Assembly: GCA_037577475.1 (NCBI GenBank)
Contig: CM075184.1
Coordinates: forward strand, 16,370,594 to 16,434,593
DNA length: 64,000 bases
Direction: 5' to 3'
DNA from: Chaunax sp. Z400
Lineage: Eukaryota; Chordata; Actinopteri; Lophiiformes; Chaunacidae
Of this stretch, positions 59,513 to 64,000 are shown in pieces. Each line of letters starts with the position of its first letter. Positions within the stretch are counted from its first letter, which is position 1. The notes under the pieces were generated by a model. That model was not told the DNA's origin, ran no database searches, and saw only the letters and a program-made list of their open reading frames with translations. The position numbers and the translations under genes were made by a program.

Positions 59513-62376
59513 TTCTTAGGAAATCTATTCAGGGGGCACCTCTCCAGTACATGGGAGATGTGCACATAAGGTTTCATTAATAATTAACAGTTTTTGAGTT
59601 ATGCCCTGGAAAACTTTTCTTGAGAGTTGCTTTCTGCTCAGCGTGAATCGCATTAAGCTAAAACTAGACCGTGTTCAGCTCTTGTGAACAAGTCCTCGTG
59701 TGAGCCTACTTACACTCTTCACTCTCCACAGCAGCGTAGTTGCCTGCTTCCTTGAAATTGATATTTCCCAGGTGCAGGACTCCGGCCACAATCTGAAGCA
59801 CCATGGAACGGTCCACCGCTGAGATGCCAACCACATCCATGGCATGCTGGGAAAGCAAAGGAAAAGGTTATGTTAAATCAGGGCCACAGTGTGGGTTTCC
59901 TTACTCATGTGGTACCTACAGTAGCTCATGTTCTCCATTTGTTGTGGTCTCAATGGTAAACAAAAACAGGAAGAGATGGTTGGAAAAGACGAAAGAGGAC
60001 TGAGCCACATTAACACTGGTGTGAGACTAAAAGACACACACAACACCACTGAGGGTGTTTGGTTATTAAACAGGACGAATCGTACCATCGTCTCCTGGAA
60101 GTCGTTCTTGTCGTTGATGTCGTCCACTTTGTAGGAACCAGACTGATTGAGGTAAGTGTAGTAATCCAGGGTTGTAATTCCAAGGCTGCTCTTCTGCTCT
60201 CTGCTGGCTCCTTCTATACACTGTTGAGCAGAGTCTACGTGAGCGCAGCTGTAATAGACACACTTATGTACAAAGCCTGCACGTGACAGAGGAATTTTTA
60301 TACTATGTGTGAGGAGAATCGTATCATCCTGAAATTCCCTCACAAGCCAAATATTCCCATTCACTCTTCATCTTGAAAAAGTCTCACCTGGTAGAATATG
60401 TGGAAACTCCTCTCTCCAGGATTCCTCATGACGACACGTGACTTCTCCAGAAGGAAGTTGGAGATTTTCCCTCCGTCTGGTTCACCACCAGAGCTGAACT
60501 GGATCTCAAAGTATTTCCCCTGATGGATCAAAGAATGTTTGTTCTTCAGCATTGGAGTAGGCTGCAATAAAGCTTAAAGCCAGAGCTATAAGGTCTGAAA
60601 CCTGATCTGAACCTGGCTGTTCTAGGTACGTTTATAGAAAAATCTGATCCTGCTTTGTGTCTGGCTCTCTTCTCCAGACAACCCTGTAATGTAATATCTG
60701 TCCCAGTCAGAAAAAGTGAGAGACACTATTTATTCAGAGTTGTACTGTCTCAAAAGCAGTGGTCTCACATCATTAGCGCTAAACCAAATTCTTTTCCCCC
60801 CAAAAGTGGATCTGACAATTTCACAACTACTGATCAAATACTGCTTTGTATCTAAGCTGAACATTTAACCACTAAACTCAGCTGGATATGTAATGAGCAA
60901 CTACGTTTTTTAAATGTAATGTTCATGTTAGGTCTTTGTGACTGAGTTCCTTGATGCGTATTAGTGGTTCTGTGTGTTTGGCTTTAATGTATAATTGGCG
61001 TGATGATGGGAAATGTATATTATCGGCTATCAGCTGATACTGAAATTACAGCCATTAAATAGAGCTAATAATAAAAAGTCCATTTATTGACTTGTACAGT
61101 ATCTACACAGTCAGCCATGAGAATCAGGTAATAATGTATTATCGTAGGCTATCAGCTGAAAGGAATACATGTCATGTATCCCTGATGTCTTTCTGTGCAG
61201 CACAGGTCTGGTTACCCAGGACAAACATGAGGTTTGCTTCCTCGTACAATTAAAAAGAAAACTGAAGAAAAGCCGTTTCTGCAAATTTGTTTTCAAAAGG
61301 GTCAGCTGGGATGGTGTGCCGCAGAAATGCTGAGTCCTCAAATTATTCTGTGGAACCTACTGAATGTATTCATGTCTGAGCAACGCCGGTAAGGATTTTT
61401 AATACGAGAAGCTTATTCTAACATGGTTTCTTGAGTCCACAGAGTGGTCTTTACTTTCACTGCTAGTCAGCTTTGGCACACGTACACAAAATAGACATGA
61501 AAATGTGTTCAGATTCAATCTCCTGCTTTAACTTTCCCCTCTCACTTTTCAGTCTCTAAAATGAGCGTCTATGTGAGTCTTAAATTAACAAGAACATGTT
61601 ATAAATTGAGCTGCAATGTTAAGCAGCCTGATTTGCTAGAAGTAGAAAGGCCAACACGTGAATGAAAGCCTTACAAATCTGCTGGAGTTGTTGTTTCTCA
61701 AAGTCTTGGCGTTACCGAAAGCCTCCAGCAGCGGGTTGGACTGCAGAATGATGTCTTTGACATGCTGTGAGGAGACAGAGGCAGTGAGCTGTCAGCTAAG
61801 TCACACAAAAACTGTACAGCACACACTTGGTGTGTACATCTCTGGAACTTTTCACTAATTTACAAGCACACACAGACAAATACAGATGCACAGTTACAGA
61901 AAGTCTGGAGGACATCATCTTTCCTGTCAGAAAACAAAGTTTTTAAATCAAGTCAGCAGAGGAATTTACTCCCATTTCCGTTATTTTTGTCCTGTGTAAA
62001 AAATAATAAACCTTGCACTTCTACTACTTTATCATATTTTAATACTCTAAACCATGGAGGAGCTTCAAAACACACTGAATCCAAAATGTTCCACATGGTC
62101 TAAAACATTTTGCAAAACTTAACACATATAGATGTTGCTAGATATGATTATTCTTTGTGAAGGTGACAGACAAAAACATACTTTACTGACAGGGAGTTAT
62201 CTATTCACAACTATTTTCACACACATGTGAAGACACCATAAACAAATTGCCTAAGAATGCTGGCAAGGCTGTACTGAGCATACCACACAATGTGTGCAAA
62301 GCTGAAGGGAACCATGTGAGTGAGAAGCTTTGCTGCACAGGAGCAGGAAGAGGTGGAGACAAAATGTGAAGTGAGC

Positions 62377-62432
<56 letters not shown>

Positions 62433-63454
62433 ACTGTTAGGGCTACACTCATTTAAACAAACCATACCAAAAGAGTTATCTCAATAACAAGCTTTAGAAG
62501 TGTGTGTTCATACTGTAACTTGCAACTCTGAACACCATCCATTATCCATGAACGTTTATCTTTTACAGGGTCACGTAAGGCTGGAGGTGATTTCAGCCCA
62601 CATTGAGTGCACCCTGTTTAATTTAAAGCCTACAGATGATTTCTAACAGAGAGCTGATGGAAGCAGCTCTGAGTGGATTAAATATAGAAATCCCACTGCC
62701 ATCATGGTGCAGGCATTTCCTCATCAAACTTTAGATTTTCATCAAGCTTACAAACTGGACATCTGCTGCTTTGGGGGGCTGCCAGATGGCTAAAGGGGGG
62801 GTGGGTGAATGAGAGCTGCTGACGGGCTGATAATGGGCCGTGAGGATGACCATGATAAGAAGAAGATTGGTAGTAAGTGCAGAAATGAAGAAGAGGTAGT
62901 TTCATTTCGTACAGGTGACATTACATCATTTATAAAATTTTGGAACGATTCTGCAAGGCGGACAGGTAAAATAAAAGTGAAATTATTATAATATTAATGA
63001 AAAATATTACATAATCAAATTAATTTAATATATAATAATACAAATCCTAATAGAAACAGGATCTTTACACCTTCTTCAACTAGAAGAGGATCCTTGACGA
63101 AAAACTTGCCTCTATGAATGAAAATTGGACAGATCAAGAGTATGAATGTTTTTCCCTTAAGTCATATTTATACAGTATGTTTTCACCTTCAATTAGTGTC
63201 CAGTTAGGTGTAGTACATTATTCTTATGAGATTTTTTGCTCCGTGTTCTCAATTCAGAGAATAAAATAAAATGCCCTGTTATCATTCAGTCAGTGCAGTT
63301 GAGCATCTGAAGAATCCCAAACATCTCAGGCCTCTGTTACATACTGTTCTAACAGCCTCTTCTCACCTGCACTTTGGGTCCGCCTCCTGACACTTTGGAG
63401 ATGTAGCCCATGATATATTTGGCTGCCACCGTCTTCCCGGCTCCACTCTCTCCA
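38374..63454 (-). CDS. myo1e: Myosin-Ie, long-tailed class I myosin (lacks only N-terminal exons)
   Basis: Exons 5' to 3': 63454-63367, 61764-61675, 60519-60388, 60220-60086, 59846-59714, 57027-56837, 56703-56623, 55990-55904, 55793-55710, 53597-53430, 52516-52431, 50127-50046, 49821-49715, 47984-47886, 47554-47410, 44657-44543, 44454-44285, 44191-44046, 42308-42162, 41850-41693, 41365-41276, 41186-40982, 38720-38554, 38450-38374. They give 993 residues in unbroken frame (human has 997 from the same point). Domains: motor with P-loop GESGAGKT, switch I NNNSSRFGK, switch II DIYGFE and actin-binding loops; one calmodulin-binding IQ motif (IQKAWRKYVARKKY); TH1 lipid-binding tail; Pro/basic TH2; C-terminal SH3 ending NNYVTKI. 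Myosin 1e links actin to membranes in endocytosis, podosomes and podocyte foot processes. The [15 protein letters not shown] SH3 favours MYO1E over MYO1F; which teleost duplicate (a or b) cannot be told. About 111 N-terminal residues lie off the right edge. Confidence 0.96.
38554..38720 (-). CDS. myo1e: myo1e exon (TH2 end and SH3 first half)
   Basis: 167 nt between GCCTCAG and GAGG|GTACGT. It encodes RPAPGGGRPKPAPKPKPQVP, then [20 protein letters not shown] and DDVIDIIKE, the Pro/Lys-rich linker and the SH3 n-Src region. Confidence 0.96.
38721..40981 (-). other. myo1e: myo1e intron (38.7-41.0 kb)
   Basis: A 2.26-kb intron. The open stretches at 39.4-39.6 and 39.9-40.3 kb look like chance; no known repeat is clear. 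Confidence 0.55.
40982..41186 (-). CDS. myo1e: myo1e exon (TH2 variable tail)
   Basis: 205 nt between TTGGCAG and GCAGG|GTGAGA. It encodes AHQNGGLKNTNHVANQRNSQ ... and ends LKVPDQGAAG. Only the two ends (HQNG and LKVPDQGAAG) match human; the middle is Asn/Gln/His/Arg-rich and divergent. Confidence 0.9.
41276..41365 (-). CDS. myo1e: myo1e exon (TH2)
   Basis: 90 nt between CTCCTCAG and CTCCAG|GTACAG. It encodes PTRKSFAQGRSNVSRTHQN, then IPSRSAPGPP, a basic Pro/Ser segment. Confidence 0.88.
41693..41850 (-). CDS. myo1e: myo1e exon (TH1 end)
   Basis: 158 nt between CCCTCAG and ACAC|GTGAGT. It encodes LEMKLKKENWGFLSGGGSRQ, VLFVQVQGDEAVLKPSSKSL and QISIGPGLPKNT. The SIGPGLPKN close of TH1 matches human. 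Confidence 0.94.
42162..42308 (-). CDS. myo1e: myo1e exon (TH1)
   Basis: 147 nt between TTTTCAG and AACAC|GTAAGG. It encodes TMQDDFMILHEQEYDSLLEC, then VFKTEFISLLARRFEEKTKR and KLPLKFSN. Confidence 0.96.
42309..44045 (-). other. myo1e: myo1e intron (42.3-44.0 kb)
   Basis: A 1.74-kb intron holding a LINE-type 3' tail on the plus strand at about 43.2-43.57 kb; otherwise nothing recognised. Confidence 0.55.
43200..43568 (+). mobile_element. LINE-like 3' UTR tail
   Basis: A T-rich run is followed by gctgtaaagcattttgagct, then acacaaataaagtgtattat and TTATTATT. The 'tgtaaagcactttgagct ... caaataaagt(TTA)n' ending is the usual 3' terminus of a common teleost non-LTR family. No ORF remains. Confidence 0.6.
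44046..44191 (-). CDS. myo1e: myo1e exon (TH1, lipid-binding core)
   Basis: 146 nt between ATTTAG and CTCAG|GTACAA. It encodes GIKRDLILTPKSVYLIGREK, then VKQGPEKGQVTEVLKRRVEV and EKILAVSL. This includes the PH-like K-R-D-L...L-T-x-K-x-x-Y-L-I signature of class I tails. Confidence 0.96.
44285..44454 (-). CDS. myo1e: myo1e exon (TH1 start)
   Basis: 170 nt between ATCCAG and TTCAAG|GTTGGT. It encodes SDLLLNRKERRRHSLNRNFV, GDYLGMDDRPELRQFLGKRE and KIDFADKVTKYDRRFK. Confidence 0.96.
44543..44657 (-). CDS. myo1e: myo1e exon (neck, IQ motif)
   Basis: 115 nt between CTCACAG and AGAAG|GTGAGT. It encodes LFLLEETRERKFDSYARTIQ, then KAWRKYVARKKYVQMREE. The IQ motif IQKAWRKYVARKKY binds calmodulin light chain. 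Confidence 0.96.
44658..47409 (-). other. myo1e: myo1e intron (44.7-47.4 kb)
   Basis: A 2.75-kb intron with a perfect 14-bp hairpin at 45331-45364 and an AT-rich repeat-like stretch near 45.93-46.08 kb. No nested gene is seen. Confidence 0.55.
45331..45364. repeat. Perfect 14-bp inverted repeat (hairpin)
   Basis: TTGTATAAGGTTTA, six-base loop CTGGAA, then TAAACCTTATACAA. The arms are exact reverse complements. Confidence 0.9.
47410..47554 (-). CDS. myo1e: myo1e exon (converter end)
   Basis: 145 nt between GTCCTCAG and GAGTCG|GTGTGT. It encodes YAILTKESWPTWRGDEKQGV, LHLLRSVNMDQDQFQLGRTK and IFIKAPES. Confidence 0.96.
47886..47984 (-). CDS. myo1e: myo1e exon (converter)
   Basis: 99 nt between GTTTTAAG and AACCG|GTGAGG. 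It encodes [20 protein letters not shown], then YAYRRVFRKFLN. Confidence 0.95.
48131..48520 (+). mobile_element. Non-LTR retrotransposon 3' fragment
   Basis: A plus-strand frame at 48220-48420 reads VKSSQLRWFGHLVRMPPGRL, PLEVFQAHTSRRRRWGRLRI and HWRDYRSHLAFDYL. This is the well-known C-terminal end (RWFGHVVRMP...RRPRGRPRTRWRDY) of an abundant teleost LINE. It is followed by the degenerate cactggataagtacag ... atggatgg tail. Upstream tgagcttcctacgtagggtg is the preceding segment. It is truncated and carries mutations. Confidence 0.75.
49590..49676 (+). repeat. LINE-type tail with (TTA)16 microsatellite
   Basis: gcgacactataaataaaatg is followed by about sixteen TTA units (49629-49676). The unit array lies 38 bases inside the myo1e intron from the 5' splice site of the 49821-49715 exon. 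Confidence 0.85.
49715..49821 (-). CDS. myo1e: myo1e exon (motor, SH1/relay region)
   Basis: 107 nt between CCTTAAG and AGCCG|GTAAGA. It encodes [20 protein letters not shown], then IKPNETKKPRDWEES. The [14 protein letters not shown] block is a hallmark of the myosin motor. Confidence 0.97.
50046..50127 (-). CDS. myo1e: myo1e exon (motor loop 2)
   Basis: 82 nt between CTAACAG and ATAAAG|GTGTGT. It encodes TFIRTLFSESLNAEKKGRPT, then TAGSKIK. Basic KKGRPTTAGSKIK is the actin-binding loop 2. Confidence 0.95.
50128..52430 (-). other. myo1e: myo1e intron (50.1-52.4 kb)
   Basis: A 2.3-kb intron; no gene or family repeat that I can name. Confidence 0.55.
52431..52516 (-). CDS. myo1e: myo1e exon (motor)
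   Basis: 86 nt between GCTTCAG and GAAAT|GTAAGT. It encodes VSYDAEGFCERNRDVLFTDL, then IELMQSSE. Confidence 0.96.
52517..53429 (-). other. myo1e: myo1e intron (52.5-53.4 kb)
   Basis: A 913-nt intron; nothing recognised. Confidence 0.6.
53430..53597 (-). CDS. myo1e: myo1e exon (motor, actin-binding)
   Basis: 168 nt, phase 0 both ends, between ATCCAAG and GGCAAG|GTCATT. It encodes NPPGILSILDDVCATMHAVG, EGADQTMLQKLRVQNNSHEH and FNSWNQGFIIHHYAGK. The donor GTCATT is a weak match to consensus. Confidence 0.94.
53598..55709 (-). other. myo1e: myo1e intron (53.6-55.7 kb)
   Basis: A 2.1-kb intron. A plus-strand open stretch at about 54410-54657 looks protein-like but is unidentified (see findings). 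The rest is AT-rich. Confidence 0.5.
55710..55793 (-). CDS. myo1e: myo1e exon (motor)
   Basis: 84 nt between GTGAAG and AGCAAA|GTTAAT. It encodes EEYVQEGIKWTQIEYFNNKI, then VCDLIESK. The donor has an unusual +3 to +5 (GTTAAT). Confidence 0.93.
55904..55990 (-). CDS. myo1e: myo1e exon (relay helix)
   Basis: 87 nt, phase 0, between CATCAG and GAGCAG|GTAAAG. It encodes [20 protein letters not shown], then IELTLKAEQ, the strongly conserved relay helix. Confidence 0.97.
56623..56703 (-). CDS. myo1e: myo1e exon (switch II)
   Basis: 81 nt, phase 0, between CTTTCAG and TTCCAA|GTAAGT. It encodes SINKAMVKEQQEFNIGVLDI, then YGFEIFQ. DIYGFE is the switch II nucleotide-sensing loop. Confidence 0.97.
56795..56820. 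repeat. Perfect 11-bp hairpin beside a myo1e splice donor
   Basis: CTGAACTCATG, loop CAAT, then CATGAGTTCAG; the arms are exact reverse complements. It lies 17-42 nt into the intron downstream of the exon ending at 56837 on the minus strand. Confidence 0.9.
56837..57027 (-). CDS. myo1e: myo1e exon (motor)
   Basis: 191 nt between GTTCTAG and GTGGAG|GTATGA. It encodes FPAFLLGIDQNRLKEKLTSR, KMDSKWGNAVESIDVTLNVE, QACYTRDALSKALHSRVFDF and LVE. Confidence 0.96.
58980..59400 (+). repeat. Percomorph dispersed 'ttagcat' repeat
   Basis: It contains gaggatgaatcttactgact, ttggtgatctggctctacct, tatttgatggattggcacaa, cagcctcagctctaatttgt, gatggtgaacatggtaaaca, cacctgctaaacac and catgttagcatggtggcatc, in the order found in a very abundant percomorph interspersed repeat. 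It is non-coding and somewhat degraded. Confidence 0.75.
59458..59501 (+). repeat. A20 run followed by (TA)n
   Basis: Twenty A, then about twelve TA units, then aaataaataa. Confidence 0.9.
59714..59846 (-). CDS. myo1e: myo1e exon (motor)
   Basis: 133 nt between TTCCCAG and GAGT|GTAAGT. It encodes HAMDVVGISAVDRSMVLQIV, then AGVLHLGNINFKEAGNYAAV and ESEE. Confidence 0.96.
60086..60220 (-). CDS. myo1e: myo1e exon (motor)
   Basis: 135 nt, phase 0, between CTCAACAG and ACGATG|GTACGA. It encodes CIEGASREQKSSLGITTLDY, YTYLNQSGSYKVDDINDKND and FQETM. The intron to the next exon upstream is only 167 nt. Confidence 0.96.
60388..60519 (-). CDS. myo1e: myo1e exon (motor, after switch I)
   Basis: 132 nt, phase 0, between CATCAG and TACCAG|GTGAGA. 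It encodes GKYFEIQFSSGGEPDGGKIS, NFLLEKSRVVMRNPGERSFH and IFYQ, nearly identical to human. Confidence 0.97.
60520..61674 (-). other. myo1e: myo1e intron (60.5-61.7 kb)
   Basis: A 1.16-kb intron. Two near-copies of 'ttatcg(ta)ggctatcagctga' occur at about 61020 and 61139, probably a decayed repeat. Nothing else is seen. Confidence 0.5.
61675..61764 (-). CDS. myo1e: myo1e exon (switch I)
   Basis: 90 nt, phase 0, between CTCACAG and AGATTT|GTAAGG. It encodes HVKDIILQSNPLLEAFGNAK, then TLRNNNSSRF. NNNSSRF(GK) is switch I. Confidence 0.97.
62378..62430 (+). repeat. (TG)n microsatellite
   Basis: About 26 uninterrupted TG units. Confidence 0.95.
62535..62630 (+). repeat. Degraded 'ATCC...TTATC...GGGTCACG' repeat
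   Basis: ccatccattatccatgaacg, tttacagggtcacgtaaggc, tggaggtgatttcagcccac and gagtgcaccctg parallel the widespread fish repeat 'ccattatc...cttatcc...cagggtcgcggggggctgga...ccagc...gtacaccctg'. It is a diverged copy. Confidence 0.6.
63367..63454 (-). CDS. myo1e: myo1e exon (P-loop)
   Basis: 88 nt between TTTTCAG and GTGCAG|GTGAGA. It encodes GESGAGKTVAAKYIMGYISK, then VSGGGPKVQ. GESGAGKT is the ATP-binding P-loop. It is the most 5' exon in the window; its first base completes a codon from an exon beyond the right edge. Confidence 0.97.
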
Positions 63455-64000
63455 CTGAAAAGCAGATAAAGGACAGACGGACAGACGTCAGGTCGGCTGA
63501 TTCATGCAGACCTGGGTGGTTCTGTTTGATATTTTACCATTCAGTGAAGAGGACCAGTGTCATAATTGCTTTGAGCAGCTGCATGTGCATGTTTATGGGG
63601 ACAATATTTCAAATAAAAAGAAGATTATTTCACATTTTCGTTGCACATTGTCTCTGCATCATTGCTCTTGTTGGTTTTTAGAAGAAGACAATGAGGAACA
63701 AATGCACTCTGCATGTATTCCTTGGTCCTATTGGTTGTTATTCCACATGCATCCTGTTGACTAATAAACTAATGCCAATGCATAAGAGCCACTTGTGGAA
63801 GGGCTCGGCCAGAAATGTCCCTACATTCAATACTATTTTCTGCATGAGTCACAGTGTGCACAGACTTTTCAGCTGTGTTTTTATCCAAGTCTTACTACTC
63901 ATGCATGATAATTCACAGAAGAAGCGAGTAAAGAGTATCTTCACATTCATGTTCAAACACAGACAAGAAACATTACCTTATAGTTGTTAAGCTCTAGGTG
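63455..64000 (-). other. myo1e: myo1e intron, continuing off the right edge
   Basis: No upstream myo1e exon (the human-like segment before the P-loop) is readable here. A donor-like ATAAG|GTAATG at 63980-63970 has no open frame in the needed phase. Confidence 0.55.

Larger units (their letters stand above)
57028..59713 (-). other. myo1e: myo1e intron (57.0-59.7 kb)
   Basis: The largest myo1e intron in the second half (2.7 kb). A percomorph-type dispersed repeat fills about 58.98-59.40 kb and an A/TA tract lies at 59458-59501. The remainder shows nothing. Confidence 0.6.
61765..63366 (-). other. myo1e: myo1e intron (61.8-63.4 kb)
   Basis: A 1.6-kb intron with a (TG)n microsatellite and a degraded repeat near 62.54-62.63 kb. 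Confidence 0.6.

Noticed and set aside
62201..62465. Thr/His-repeat peptides over the (TG)n tract
   Set aside because: Purely the translation of a dinucleotide microsatellite.
63966..64000. Possible next upstream myo1e exon at the right edge (ATAAG|GTAATG donor)
   Set aside because: The required phase (two bases left over) puts stop codons immediately upstream, and the peptide does not match the segment before the P-loop.
1..64000. CRISPR arrays, operons, bacterial-type features
   Set aside because: None present; the intron-exon structure and repeats are vertebrate.

Overview
This window is nuclear DNA from a ray-finned fish, most likely a percomorph teleost. It has small vertebrate-type exons with GT/AG introns, AT-rich introns, long microsatellites, and many repeats I recognise as typical of percomorph genomes (a tRNA-derived SINE with its target-site duplication, L1-type and other non-LTR remnants, and a TTAGCAT-rich dispersed repeat). 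I could run no search, so all family names come from reading translated exons against proteins I know. Splice sites were placed by eye and checked by reading-frame continuity.

There are three protein genes. (1) Left edge, minus strand: the 5' end of sltm (SAFB-like transcription modulator). The start codon is at 3434, the SAP domain is in exon 1, and exons 2-4 follow; a fifth exon is doubtful. The rest of the gene lies off the left edge. (2) Plus strand, 9487-33224: a complete rnf111 (Arkadia), a SUMO-targeted RING-H2 ubiquitin ligase that promotes TGF-beta/Nodal signalling. Thirteen coding exons give 1000 residues, with three SUMO-interacting motifs, a His/Pro/Ser-rich middle, the NRG-TIER box and a canonical C-terminal RING. 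A non-coding first exon probably lies near 5.2-5.9 kb, in a region also facing the sltm start. (3) Minus strand, 38374-63454: myo1e (class I long-tailed myosin). Twenty-four coding exons run from the P-loop to the C-terminal SH3 stop codon (993 residues); roughly the first 110 residues lie off the right edge.

Layout: 0-3.4 kb sltm; 3.4-9.4 kb divergent promoter region plus rnf111 5' UTR and intron 1; 9.5-33.2 kb rnf111 coding exons, with repeat-laden introns; 33.2-38.4 kb the convergent 3' UTRs of rnf111 and myo1e and the gap between them; 38.4-64 kb myo1e. The order sltm - rnf111 - myo1e matches human chromosome 15q22, except that CCNB2, which sits between RNF111 and MYO1E in human, is not seen here.

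The three genes do not form one pathway. SLTM is a nuclear RNA/chromatin factor, Arkadia is a nuclear E3 ligase, and myosin 1e is a membrane-cytoskeleton motor. I found no undescribed biological system. The observations most worth checking are an L1-derived, in-frame 87-nt candidate exon in rnf111, a trio of tiny uORFs before the rnf111 start, a perfect hairpin just inside a myo1e 5' splice site, a 33-G homopolymer, and the missing ccnb2.
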